Below are positions 12,850 to 20,022 of a stretch of 62,278 nucleotides of DNA, piece after piece. The notes under the pieces were generated by a model. That model ran no database searches, had not been told where the DNA came from, and saw only the letters and a list, made by a program, of their open reading frames with translations. How positions within the stretch are numbered: the first letter of the stretch is position 1; every line of letters starts with the position of its first letter. This stretch comes from a virus, in the IMG/VR virus record IMGVR_UViG_3300049893_000311, positions 1 to 62,278 of that record. One strand, 5' to 3'. Both the position numbers and the translations under genes were made by a program.

Positions 12850-13266
12850 TTAAATTAATTCTTTGCAATTACCCTTCCATGTTCTGATGCGGTGGCAGTT
12901 GCTACACACAACATCACACTTAGAAATTTCCTTTTCGATCTTTTCTACGCTTCCGAGGTTAATCATCTTTGCAATTGTGAACTCTTTATCCGCCGGGTCT
13001 CGGTGATCAAAGTCCATAACATAGAATGGATATTTGACTCCACAATCCATACATGGAACGTCTCTAGCCACTCTAGTAACTTTTCTTAGAGCATCTTGAC
13101 TCGCCTTGTTTCTAGTATACAGTCTTTCTCGCTCCTTGTCAACCGAGTTGTAGTATTCCTTATACCACATCTTTTGACACTCACGACACTTAGACTGATA
13201 CTTGTCCCTTTTCCGATTGAACTGGTCTACCGGCTTTGAAACACCACACGAATTGCAAGTTTTCAT
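12850..13266 (-). CDS. HNH endonuclease (tRNA-cluster associated)
   Basis: A 138-residue two-part protein: an N-terminal zinc ribbon (CNSCG ... CRECQ, the pair typical of phage HNH genes) and a C-terminal HNH module CMDCGVKYP, FDHRDP, CSNCHRIR. It parallels the gene at 157-528. Start at ATG 13266 (MKTCNSCGVS) is fixed by a consensus promoter whose -10 TATAAT lies six bases upstream, giving a leaderless mRNA; a longer frame to 13344 would run back into tRNA-Gln(CTG). Confidence 0.85.
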   Translation of the reverse strand: MKTCNSCGVSKPVDQFNRKRDKYQSKCRECQKMWYKEYYNSVDKERERLYTRNKASQDALRKVTRVARDVPCMDCGVKYPFYVMDFDHRDPADKEFTIAKMINLGSVEKIEKEISKCDVVCSNCHRIRTWKGNCKELI

Positions 13267-13272
13267 ACCATG

Positions 13273-13301
13273 ATTATACATGGATTCGAACCCTATGTCA
13301 A
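13273..13301 (-). promoter_or_regulatory. Consensus sigma-70 promoter, leaderless HNH gene
   Basis: -35 TTGACA (13301-13296), 17-bp spacer, -10 TATAAT (13278-13273), six bases, then ATG 13266. Both hexamers match the consensus completely. Confidence 0.85.
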
Positions 13302-13311
13302 GTTCGAGGGG

Positions 13312-13385
13312 CTCGGCGGGGAAGGATCGAACTTCCGACTTCAAGATTCAGAGTCTTGCTGCATATGCCAACAATGCGCCGCCGA
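13312..13385 (-). tRNA. tRNA-Gln (CTG)
   Basis: Acceptor TCGGCGG/CCGCCGA, anticodon stem CAAGA/TCTTG with loop CTCTGAA (anticodon CTG), T-loop TTCGATC, discriminator G. With the TTG gene, both glutamine codons are covered. Confidence 0.92.
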
Positions 13386-13397
13386 ATAACTATTATT

Positions 13398-13426
13398 AGT
13401 TTAGCACACTATATAAAGCGTGTCAA
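13398..13426 (-). promoter_or_regulatory. Sigma-70-like promoter for tRNA-Gln(CTG)
   Basis: -35 TTGACA (13426-13421), 17-bp spacer, -10 TAAACT (13403-13398); start near 13391, six bases before the tRNA. Confidence 0.78.
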
Positions 13427-13429
13427 CTT

Positions 13430-13504
13430 TGGTGCATCCGGACGGTGCTGCCCCGCCGACATTCGCGTTTAGAGTGCGACGTTCTACTGTTGAACTACGG
13501 ATGC
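13430..13504 (-). tRNA. tRNA with CTA anticodon (amber suppressor type), non-canonical T-loop
   Basis: Cloverleaf: acceptor GCATCCG/CGGATGC, D-arm GTTC/GAAC with loop AACAGTA, anticodon stem TCGCA/CGCGA (innermost A-C mismatch) with loop CTCTAAA, i.e. anticodon CTA reading UAG; T-stem GGCGG/CCGTC with loop GGCAGCA; discriminator A and an encoded CCA (13432-13430). All arms are complete. The T-loop belongs to the same unusual class as the Trp, Lys and His genes. The amino acid cannot be deduced. Confidence 0.65.
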
Positions 13505-13658
13505 TTGGTGGGCATATGCGTTACTAGCGCAACCTAGCAGATCAAGGAAACGGACTACCTATAGGATATCCTTCCGCAGCCTGGGCCTTGGATATAGGCG
13601 TTTATCGTGTGCTGTCACTACTAGAGGAAGGCGTTACTAGCAATACCTTCGCTGCCCG
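13505..13658 (-). other. Unassigned 154-base spacer with direct repeat
   Basis: No gene recognised. The 11-base sequence GCTAGTAACGC (minus strand) occurs twice, at 13518-13528 and 13631-13641, each next to short inverted repeats (GCG/CGC; GAAGG/CCTTC). The middle holds CCTATA/TATAGG and GGATATCC pairings. Its position between two CTA-anticodon tRNA genes suggests a further structured RNA pair, but no cloverleaf could be drawn. Confidence 0.3.
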
Positions 13659-13725
13659 AGCCCCGGAGGGGAATTGAACCCCAAGTCTGGCTTTTAGAGA
13701 GCCGTCTTGCGCCTGCGTCCGAGGC
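13659..13725 (-). tRNA. Possible second CTA-anticodon tRNA, short D region
   Basis: T-arm with canonical loop TTCAATT between GGGG and CCCC, acceptor GCCTCGG/CCGGGGC (extendable to 8 bp by an A-T pair), and an anticodon stem GGCT/AGCC with loop CTCTAAA, anticodon CTA. Only 67 nt: the D-arm region is too short for a normal stem-loop. Either an atypical tRNA with a minimal D-arm or a degenerate gene. Confidence 0.45.
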
Positions 13726-13861
13726 AGATGAGCAGTTTTAGTCATGCTCAGGACTAGGGATAAAAGATTTTATCCTCCACCACTTAGTTGTTACTAAGTC
13801 TATGTCTAGGTCTATGTCACGACTCACCACCCCCTATAAGAGATTGGCGTTTCGCCTTAAC
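13726..13861 (-). other. Spacer with strong hairpins
   Basis: Between the HNH gene and the tRNA-like gene. A perfect 7-bp hairpin ACTTAGT/ACTAAGT with a 4-base loop, GGATAAA/TTTATCC with a 4-base loop, and TGAGCA/TGCTCA around 10 bases lie in series, plus a repeated TCTATGTC. Probably transcript processing or termination signals; no ORF seen. Confidence 0.35.
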
Positions 13862-14407
13862 CTATGGGTCTAGAAAATCCCCATCTAGAACAGTTTTCAT
13901 TGCCGCCTCGCGTGGAATCATACCCAAGTAACACATCCAACAGTGCCACGGACCTGAGTGTGGACATTCCTTAGGACGCAACTGGTAGACTGCCGGAGCA
14001 GTTGCAGGCTGCGGTCCAGATCCACAGTCAGGACATTCCTCACCAATAAGCAGGATGCGTCCAGACATACAGGTATCGCAAACATCTAGACGCCCAGCAC
14101 GCTTTTCAGCGCGGCGCTTAAACGTGCTCTGACGGCGCTGTGGAAGCGTGCCGTCCTTGTAAGGAACCATATCACCCTTAAGTTGGTTACACTTGCGATG
14201 CATCAACTTTAGATTATCAAGATCCCACGTTCCGCCATTAGAAAGCGGATTCCAGTGGTCTAGGGTAACGGCCCACCTGTTGTTCTCATCTTCGTAATCG
14301 ATAGAAAAGTCTAGTGGCTCCCCACACTCCGGGTGCATACAAAAATCGCCGTCCCTCTCACGAAGGAATGCGATTCGCTCTTCTCTCGATGGAGCGCGAG
14401 TCTCCAC
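13862..14407 (-). CDS. HNH endonuclease with C-terminal zinc-binding region
   Basis: A 181-residue protein: N-terminal HNH module (FCMHPECG ... VTLDHWNPLSNGGT ... LMHRKCNQLKG) with the LDH-N-H signature of McrA-type nucleases, then a basic linker and a second Cys-rich part (CDTCMSG, CPDCG, CWMCYLG). Members next to terminase genes can assist genome packaging (known for HK97-type phages); it lies two genes downstream of terminase here. I prefer GTG 14407 (AAAAGG eight bases upstream) to GTG 14416. The promoter at 14447-14476 precedes it. Confidence 0.82.
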   Translation of the reverse strand: METRAPSREERIAFLRERDGDFCMHPECGEPLDFSIDYEDENNRWAVTLDHWNPLSNGGTWDLDNLKLMHRKCNQLKGDMVPYKDGTLPQRRQSTFKRRAEKRAGRLDVCDTCMSGRILLIGEECPDCGSGPQPATAPAVYQLRPKECPHSGPWHCWMCYLGMIPREAAMKTVLDGDFLDP

Positions 14408-14444
14408 GGTTATCACCTTTTCGCTAGTGTTCTAAGTCATGGGT

Positions 14445-14651
14445 CTATTGTAGCACATCACCGGTCAGTAGGTCAAGTTGGCCCACAATTGGGGCGTAGG
14501 CACAGTCATCGTCAACGTCTGGACGATTATAGTCACTGACCTCACCACAGTATTTACACGTCAAATAATCTACCTCGTCTGGATCTAAGTTGTCCAGATC
14601 GTCCAGGTCCATGCCTGGAAAGATCGCCCTATCGTGCCATGCGTGCTTCAC
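14445..14651 (-). CDS. Small acidic zinc-ribbon-like protein, 68 aa
   Basis: Acidic protein (MDLDDLDNLDPDEVDYL) with a single CKYCG pair and one later Cys, so at most a half zinc site. Starts at GTG 14651, overlapping the upstream stop (GTGA), i.e. coupled translation without a visible ribosome-binding site. No family recognised. Confidence 0.58.
   Translation of the reverse strand: MKHAWHDRAIFPGMDLDDLDNLDPDEVDYLTCKYCGEVSDYNRPDVDDDCAYAPIVGQLDLLTGDVLQ
14447..14476 (-). promoter_or_regulatory. Sigma-70-like promoter for the HNH gene
   Basis: -35 TTGACC (14476-14471), 18-bp spacer, -10 TACAAT (14452-14447); start near 14440, leader about 33 bases. Located within the end of the preceding small gene. 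Confidence 0.68.
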
Positions 14652-14881
14652 CAGAAATCATACCCTTCGAATACTTCCCCCATCGCTGATACGGGGAAAC
14701 CTGATTTTGTGTAGTTGCACCAGCCAGAGTGCTTGCGCTTCTCAAAGCAGTACAGTGTCCTGCCAATCCACTCTATCTTGTCTGCACACCGGCCATGCCA
14801 GTCCTGTAGGTGAGCCATGTACTCCTGCTCTGTGAACCTTTCGTGGTCGATATTGCAGTTCTGATTGAACCGCTCTATCAT
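14648..14881 (-). CDS. Hypothetical protein, 77 aa
   Basis: Unrecognised; contains two Cys and two Trp (WHGRCADKIEWIGRTLYCFE ... HSGWCNY) in a short globular-looking domain. ATG 14881 follows the terminase stop by eight bases; AGGAGGT-like purines lie upstream within the end of the terminase gene (GGAGGTACGATG). Part of the terminase operon. Confidence 0.6.
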   Translation of the reverse strand: MIERFNQNCNIDHERFTEQEYMAHLQDWHGRCADKIEWIGRTLYCFEKRKHSGWCNYTKSGFPVSAMGEVFEGYDFW

Positions 14882-14889
14882 CGTACCTC

Positions 14890-16677
14890 CTAGATCAGTC
14901 TCATGCGATCAAGGTAATCCTCGATCTCAGGGGGCATCCTCTTAGGTGCCTGAATCACACCCTCATCATACTCCCTCTTGTCCAAGTTGTCAATAGTAGT
15001 TAGATCACGAGGTTCGTAGATCTCAATGACCGGGTTAAGATCCTTCGGGGTCAAAGAAATTGCATTGAATATAGCACCACAGGTGGCGTCAGCCAAGTCC
15101 TTACTGCCTTGCCTTGGGTGGTCAACCTTGTCCTTATTGATCCTTAGTTTCAGAAGTTCCCTGATGAGGATGGGAAGGTGCGGTCCCTTTACCCTGTCCT
15201 CATAAACGGCCAGTGCCATATCCTCGTAATGCTTTTTAGCAACCGATAGAGTCTCAGACTTCAAACCATATTCACGGAGTTGCTGCATCATATCGTGGCT
15301 GTTCCAGCGGTCGAAGGTGACCATTCGGATATCGAAGCCGAGCCTCTTAAGGTTCAGAATGTAGTCCTTAACCTCTGTGAAATCAACCGATTTGTCTGAC
15401 GAAGGTGTCCAGTAACGTACCGCGTCAACAATAACATACGGAGCAATGATATTTGTCTGCCCCATGATCCTCTGATTCTTCCAGTGGTCAACGTGGGCCA
15501 TAGCAACAGCACAACGGTCATGCTTCTGAGCCAGGTCAACGTGAAGGTAGTAGGCCTTGTCATGCTCCGGCTTAAACCAGTCAGCGAACGATCCATGCTC
15601 TGTAATGGCAATGTTCATTTCTCGGAAAGCCTTCTCTACCTTTTCCTTAGACTTGAAGAATGCGTCGATGGCCTCGGGAGGCATGCACGCAAATCGAGAC
15701 AGAGCATCTACCGAGTCAGTGAGGAATGCGTTTTTCAGGTCGTCCAGGTTGATCAGTGGGTTAACCTCCCACGTTGGGCGCTTCATTGCGAACACCTTTG
15801 GGTACTTGTAGGAGATAATTCTATCCTCTTCCCACTCGATTGTGAACTCGTTATCTGGTAGCCCGCCCGGAAGTGACTCATCAATTTGGAAGGTGTAAGT
15901 TTGGATGACCGTTTCCTTGTCTGCAATAACTTCGTTGTACCTTTGCTGGATGAAGTCCTCTTTATATCGGGGGAAGGATAGCAGCAGAACCTTGCCGAAT
16001 TGCGGGAATCGTGAGTCTACGGAGCCCCTATACATCTTGTAGATGGCGTCAGCGGTCTTAGCGTTCTCGTTTCCAGACATATTCTCGATTGCGAAACCTG
16101 AAATCTCGTCAAGGATGACCAGGATAACGTTGTATCCCTCCCAGGACTCTCGCTCAGAGTGGCCGGAGTGTACGGTCACGTTCTTGATAAATGATACCGC
16201 GTCGGCCTTCTGTGTGTATTTACCTGCGAACCAGGGTGACTTTTCAATCCTGTTCTTGAAGCCCTTGAAGAAAACGTTGCGAGCCTGCTGGCTGTTAATA
16301 GCAATGTTCAGAATGTCAATGGAGTCGCCAGGTGGCTTTCCATAGTACCGCGCCGGGTCTTTTAAGCAGAGCAACAGATAAACGATATAAGCACACGCAA
16401 TTGTCGATGTATAGTCTTTCCCCGAACCCTTCCCCAACTGCATGATGATCTCGGTATATGTCTGCTTCCACCGCCTGTTTCCTTCCTCCGGGCCATAAAG
16501 GTTGATCAGCGTGTCATACTTATAAATCTGTGATGACGCCTCAATGATCTTATACTGATTCTCAGACAGCGGTGGAAGCCCCAAATACTTGTCAGAGGTA
16601 ACGAATTCCTTGACCGGAACCGGCCTTTCATCGAACTCGTCACCACTAAGAATATCTAGAAAGTCAGTCAGACTCAA
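14890..16677 (-). CDS. terL: Terminase large subunit
   Basis: DNA-packaging motor of 595 residues. ATPase half: Walker-A-like LGKGSGKDYTS (81-91) and Walker B VILVILDEIS (about 184-193) with the catalytic Glu. C-terminal RNase-H-like nuclease half: YYLHVDLAQKHD (about 375-386, first catalytic Asp), MVTFDRWNSHD (second) and the later DLADA segment with a third acidic residue. It cuts and pumps genome DNA into the prohead at the portal. Overlaps the small-subunit candidate by 14 bases. Unusually for such phages, it lies after the replication genes, about 38 kb from the head-tail genes. Confidence 0.95.
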   Translation of the reverse strand: MSLTDFLDILSGDEFDERPVPVKEFVTSDKYLGLPPLSENQYKIIEASSQIYKYDTLINLYGPEEGNRRWKQTYTEIIMQLGKGSGKDYTSTIACAYIVYLLLCLKDPARYYGKPPGDSIDILNIAINSQQARNVFFKGFKNRIEKSPWFAGKYTQKADAVSFIKNVTVHSGHSERESWEGYNVILVILDEISGFAIENMSGNENAKTADAIYKMYRGSVDSRFPQFGKVLLLSFPRYKEDFIQQRYNEVIADKETVIQTYTFQIDESLPGGLPDNEFTIEWEEDRIISYKYPKVFAMKRPTWEVNPLINLDDLKNAFLTDSVDALSRFACMPPEAIDAFFKSKEKVEKAFREMNIAITEHGSFADWFKPEHDKAYYLHVDLAQKHDRCAVAMAHVDHWKNQRIMGQTNIIAPYVIVDAVRYWTPSSDKSVDFTEVKDYILNLKRLGFDIRMVTFDRWNSHDMMQQLREYGLKSETLSVAKKHYEDMALAVYEDRVKGPHLPILIRELLKLRINKDKVDHPRQGSKDLADATCGAIFNAISLTPKDLNPVIEIYEPRDLTTIDNLDKREYDEGVIQAPKRMPPEIEDYLDRMRLI

Positions 16678-17200
16678 CCCTGATTACAGTCCCCTCTGCC
16701 GTATTTGTAACCCTGCCAAGTTCCTTGCGAATAAAGGCGGCAGCGTCAGGATACTCATTCGCAACTGTGCGTAGAATATTAACAAGGATCTCCTGCTTAC
16801 GCTCAGTCTCCACAACCTGCTGAGCCAACTCCTGATTGTCCAGAAGTCCAGACTTCTGCAACATTTCGATCCTATTCTTCTCAATGTCAGAAATCATCTT
16901 TAGGGTCGAAGCCTTGACCTTTAGGTCGCTATTAGCGTTAGCCTCTTCGACAGTCTCCCAAAGCCGGTTGATAATCATGTTGTAGTGCTGATCTGTGGCT
17001 ACCAGGGCGTCCCTCGCCCGGTCAGCGATATGCTCACTGTTCCGCGCAAAATCCTGCCACTCAGCAATATACCTATTGACCTCGACCTGCTTAAGACCCA
17101 GTTCCTTGCTGATTGACCTAGGGGTTTCCCCCTTCAACATTCTCTCTACAACCTTGTTCATCATATCATAATGATCAACAAGGTCCAGATCACTCACCAA
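16664..17200 (-). CDS. Terminase small subunit (putative)
   Basis: A 178-residue helical protein with an N-terminal helix-turn-helix (GETPRSISKELGLKQVEVNRYIAEWQ, about 24-50) and a long central helical region fit for ring assembly, just upstream of and overlapping the large subunit. This is the layout of small terminases, which recognise the packaging site. Family membership is inferred from HTH, size and position. Confidence 0.7.
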   Translation of the reverse strand: MVSDLDLVDHYDMMNKVVERMLKGETPRSISKELGLKQVEVNRYIAEWQDFARNSEHIADRARDALVATDQHYNMIINRLWETVEEANANSDLKVKASTLKMISDIEKNRIEMLQKSGLLDNQELAQQVVETERKQEILVNILRTVANEYPDAAAFIRKELGRVTNTAEGTVIRVESD

Positions 17201-17486
17201 CCTTTTTCCTCCTGCTACGCTTAGGCTTTACCTTTCGCTGGATTCTATCCAGGGAAAACGAGTGCCACGACCCACGAGATACGCTCATGCAATCAATCCA
17301 GGTCGTATCATTCTTAATGTGATGCGCTAACCTGAGAAAGTGGTATGTATCGCGGTCGAATTTAATTTTGATTTTATCACCTGGGACAATAATGTCATTC
17401 TTGAATTTCAATTCATATTCCACATAAACATTGTCATTGTTCCTATATGGAATATATTCAATTGGTGTACGCTTTTTAGAAGCCAT
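17190..17486 (-). CDS. Small basic protein, 98 aa
   Basis: Beta-rich N-terminus (VYVEYELKFKNDIIVPGDKIKIKFDRDTY) that looks like a small barrel, then a strongly basic tail (KVKPKRSRRKK), suggesting nucleic-acid binding. Position before the terminase genes. AAGGGAAG lies upstream of ATG 17486. Family unknown. Confidence 0.62.
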   Translation of the reverse strand: MASKKRTPIEYIPYRNNDNVYVEYELKFKNDIIVPGDKIKIKFDRDTYHFLRLAHHIKNDTTWIDCMSVSRGSWHSFSLDRIQRKVKPKRSRRKKVGE

Positions 17487-17495
17487 TATCTTCCC

Positions 17496-17666
17496 TTATC
17501 TGTGCCCCCCGGCGGTGGGTGCCCACACAGTCCCGGTGAATGAAACAACTCTTTCGGTATTGGACTCACACTGACGGCAGCACGGCGGCTCATCCCTCTG
17601 TGCAATTACCCTGATATAAGTATCCCGATATCCACATTCGGTACACCTGTATTCATAAGTAGGCAT
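17496..17666 (-). CDS. FmdB-type zinc-ribbon protein, 56 aa
   Basis: The start MPTYEYRCTECGY and the following CCRQC pair are the FmdB-family zinc ribbon (two Cys pairs). Role in phages unknown; possibly a transcription-related accessory. ATG 17666 lies five bases after the -10 box of an extended -10 promoter, so its mRNA is predicted to be leaderless. Ends 10 bases before the next gene. Confidence 0.75.
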   Translation of the reverse strand: MPTYEYRCTECGYRDTYIRVIAQRDEPPCCRQCESNTERVVSFTGTVWAPTAGGHR

Positions 17667-17671
17667 GATTA

Positions 17672-17677
17672 ATTATA
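17672..17677 (-). promoter_or_regulatory. Extended -10 promoter at a stop codon, leaderless FmdB-type gene
   Basis: ATGGTATAAT on the minus strand: the TAA stop of the upstream kinase gene sits inside the -10 box, with the TG extension and five bases (TAATC) before ATG 17666. No good -35. Confidence 0.58.
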
Positions 17678-18224
17678 CCATAACAATGCTGCCGAGTAAT
17701 TCTATAATTCGGTCAGCCCTTTCCTCTGCGGTACCATTAGGTACAGTGTGATAAAAGAAACCCAACTCGTCTGCGAAATCCCTAATGTAATAATCAATGG
17801 CGTCCTGGTAGTTAACGTCCCCATCCCTGGTCCCATCCTCTTCCGGATGAAATGTTACAGGGAAGTAAAATAGTGCCGTGTATCTCCACATGGTATTACG
17901 AACAAGGTTCTTAGACTCATTGATGTAAATGTCATGTGTCTCCTGCCAAATGTTGTCTATCTGATACTGAGTGTATGCCAACGAGTCTAGTGGCGTCCGG
18001 TCGGCCACATAAAGCCCAGGGGTTCCAGAATAGTGCATCGCCTGGTTCCCACGAGCCGTGGTAATCAGCAACTGGCTCAGATGTGATGCCTCTCTATTGA
18101 TGGGCATAACCTCCCCGACGTCACGCGACTTAGAGGTCAGAGCAGTGCAGCCAGTCTTTTCACTAATAATGTCTGCTGTAGTTGTCTTGCCGGTTCCATG
18201 CGAACCAAAAAATCCTATGATCAC
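17673..18224 (-). CDS. P-loop ATPase/nucleotide kinase-like protein
   Basis: A 183-residue P-loop protein: Walker A GSHGTGKT at 7-14, DRTPLDSLAY with an acidic Walker-B-like strand about residue 80, and a C-terminal helical part. It resembles NadR-type or thymidylate-kinase-like nucleotide kinases of phages, so it may phosphorylate a nucleotide or nicotinamide riboside (inference). Start at GTG 18224 with AAGGAAG five bases upstream, overlapping the end of the small HTH gene; a longer frame to 18293 overlaps that gene entirely. Confidence 0.72.
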   Translation of the reverse strand: MIIGFFGSHGTGKTTTADIISEKTGCTALTSKSRDVGEVMPINREASHLSQLLITTARGNQAMHYSGTPGLYVADRTPLDSLAYTQYQIDNIWQETHDIYINESKNLVRNTMWRYTALFYFPVTFHPEEDGTRDGDVNYQDAIDYYIRDFADELGFFYHTVPNGTAEERADRIIELLGSIVMV

Positions 18225-18379
18225 TTTAACTTCCTTGGGTTTAGTATTAGTCCAAACTTGACTAGGTGGTTGTAGATCGTCTGGCCGGAGCATCCTGCTT
18301 CCTTAGCCATCTCGTCTAGGCTCTTCCTCTGAACAGTATACCTCAGATAGAGCCAGTCCCGCGACTTGTAAAGTTTCAT
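18221..18379 (-). CDS. Small helix-turn-helix protein, 52 aa
   Basis: MKLYKSRDWLYLRYTVQRKS followed by LDEMAKEAGCSGQTIYNHLVKFGLI, a clear helix-turn-helix with a recognition helix GQTIYNHLVKFG, and a short basic tail. ATG 18379 overlaps the resolvase stop (ATGA), preceded by GGAGATGACACG. A DNA-binding regulator by its fold; target unknown. Below the usual length cut-off. Confidence 0.75.
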   Translation of the reverse strand: MKLYKSRDWLYLRYTVQRKSLDEMAKEAGCSGQTIYNHLVKFGLILNPRKLK

Positions 18380-18945
18380 CGTGTCATCTCCTCGTAGGCG
18401 TAGAACGCCACTCCAATAGCGTCAGCCACATCGTTGTCATCATTGATGATATCATACTCGTCATTGAAATAGTCTATCGTGTACTGCTTCCTAAGCCTAC
18501 GAATTTCTTCCTTTATCCAAGAGTCGGACTTTCCAGGGTTGTTTGCCTTAAGTTCGGCCTTCTCCGCTTTAGTCCAATTCTTATTTCCAATATACGACTG
18601 CCAACTGATTGGCGGAACCTCTACAACAGTGGTGTGGTCCCTAAGCACCGACGCGATTACGACACCTAGGGCCATGCCCATCTTGATTGCTGTACCGACG
18701 CCAGAGCGGGCCATGATAGCCTTTTCTACAGCGATGTAGTCAACCTCAAACTGGTCGCTCAGCGCCAGCAACTTAGCCTGCGAGTCAGCCAGTCTATCGT
18801 AGGCAGAGTTTCCATCGAAGAAAATCTTACCATACTTTATTAAGTGCCCATCCTGAATAATAGCAAAGGCAAGGCTATGGGTGGACGAATCTATCCCCAT
18901 AACCGTAGTCTGCTTCTCTTTGACCAGTGTAGATATTATTCCCAC
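18376..18945 (-). CDS. RuvC-like Holliday junction resolvase
   Basis: A 189-residue RNase-H-fold nuclease: MGIDSSTHSLAFAI with catalytic D19, VDYIAVEKA with E74, and NDDNDVADAIGVAFYA with C-terminal acidic residues. It resolves branched recombination or replication intermediates, and in phages trims DNA before packaging. Overlaps its neighbours on both sides within the recombination operon. Confidence 0.85.
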   Translation of the reverse strand: MGIISTLVKEKQTTVMGIDSSTHSLAFAIIQDGHLIKYGKIFFDGNSAYDRLADSQAKLLALSDQFEVDYIAVEKAIMARSGVGTAIKMGMALGVVIASVLRDHTTVVEVPPISWQSYIGNKNWTKAEKAELKANNPGKSDSWIKEEIRRLRKQYTIDYFNDEYDIINDDNDVADAIGVAFYAYEEMTR

Positions 18946-19232
18946 ACAATCACCGCTATCTGATTCATGAGAAGCGTCTTTCCGTCCTCGACAGTCCTTG
19001 CTTCACAGGCTGAACACACCTTGCCAAGATTATACTTGGACAGGGTGGCCGAGCATTCCTTGCACCGCCTGGGCGCACCTGATCGCAGACGCTTGTTCTC
19101 ATAATATCTGTCCATGATTTTGCGGTTAGTCGCCTCCCGGCAACACTTATCAGAACAGTATTTTTGATTGTGAGTTTTCTTTTTAAAGGTATTCTCGCAA
19201 CCATCATTAGCGCAGATGTTGCTATACTCCAC
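18936..19232 (-). CDS. Zinc-finger protein, 98 aa
   Basis: Two Cys-rich modules: ICANDGCENTFKKKTHNQKYCSDKC (treble-clef-like, with C-N-C) and CKECSATLSKYNLGKVCSACEA. Probably binds DNA, RNA or protein through zinc. Start ATG 19232 overlaps the Cas4-like gene by one base. Specific role unknown; it lies between recombination enzymes. Confidence 0.7.
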   Translation of the reverse strand: MEYSNICANDGCENTFKKKTHNQKYCSDKCCREATNRKIMDRYYENKRLRSGAPRRCKECSATLSKYNLGKVCSACEARTVEDGKTLLMNQIAVIVWE

Positions 19233-20017
19233 TAAGGCTTAGGCACCTCCAATACCGGCAACTCTACTACACCAGGCCCGAATTCTTCGAAGCAGGCCTT
19301 CTGCACAGGGCAGCCTTGACACACCTTAGCGTTCTTCCTTGTCCACGGACGTACAGGCAACTGGCCATCTTTGTATGCGTCGAAAGTATTTTCCATCCAC
19401 TCAAAGAGGTAGTTGACGATTTCCTTGTTCCGCTCGCTTACCACGATTGGAATGACCAGGATCTCCTGCGTGTCCTTGTTCTCATAAAGAAGAAATCCCT
19501 CGCGGGATTTTGTAAGTTTTAGGTAAATTAGAAACTGGACGAAGTGGCTATCGGAAGGCTTCCCCGTATTTGTCCTAAACTGGAAACTGTTACTGTTCGC
19601 AGTCTTGACCTCTACAGGGAGATCCATTTCCTTCCAGTCGATGATAGCATCAATAAACCCTCTGATTGGAGGGTATTCGTTCGTTACTTCTAATTCCTTG
19701 TGCTTTAGCACACCCATAGTCTCTAGGTTGGCCTGAATTCGCTCGTGCGAATACGAACCATTGTCCATGTTGGCCAGCGACTTCGAATCGAACGTGTCAT
19801 CGAAGTGGGCTCCGGTGAAGGCTATGAACCAATACCGAGGGCACGTCCCGTGCCCATACCCTAGGGTAGATGGTGAAAATGACTTCTTCCTCTTGAATCC
19901 AGACCTGTTTCCAGCATCGACATAGGACTTCTCATATGCCTTAATGAACTCTTGGGGATCAAATTCGCCAGGCCCCTGACGCTGCATCATGCCAATAATG
20001 CTCTTCTCTTTGGCCAT
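19232..20017 (-). CDS. Cas4/RecB-like PD-(D/E)XK exonuclease
   Basis: A 261-residue nuclease: GTCPRYWF (first Cys, about residue 56), RGFIDAIIDWKEM and PVEVKTANS form the PD-(D/E)XK core, and CQGCPVQKAC near residue 240 completes an expected Fe-S cluster site of the Cas4 type. It likely resects DNA ends for RecA-dependent recombination; there are no other CRISPR genes here. The leaderless-type promoter at 20023-20028 precedes its ATG. Confidence 0.85.
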   Translation of the reverse strand: MAKEKSIIGMMQRQGPGEFDPQEFIKAYEKSYVDAGNRSGFKRKKSFSPSTLGYGHGTCPRYWFIAFTGAHFDDTFDSKSLANMDNGSYSHERIQANLETMGVLKHKELEVTNEYPPIRGFIDAIIDWKEMDLPVEVKTANSNSFQFRTNTGKPSDSHFVQFLIYLKLTKSREGFLLYENKDTQEILVIPIVVSERNKEIVNYLFEWMENTFDAYKDGQLPVRPWTRKNAKVCQGCPVQKACFEEFGPGVVELPVLEVPKP

Positions 20018-20022
20018 AATTA

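Noticed and set aside
19232-20017. CRISPR-associated locus (Cas4)
   Set aside because: Only a Cas4-like nuclease; no repeats, spacers or other cas genes. Phage Cas4-like proteins act in recombination.
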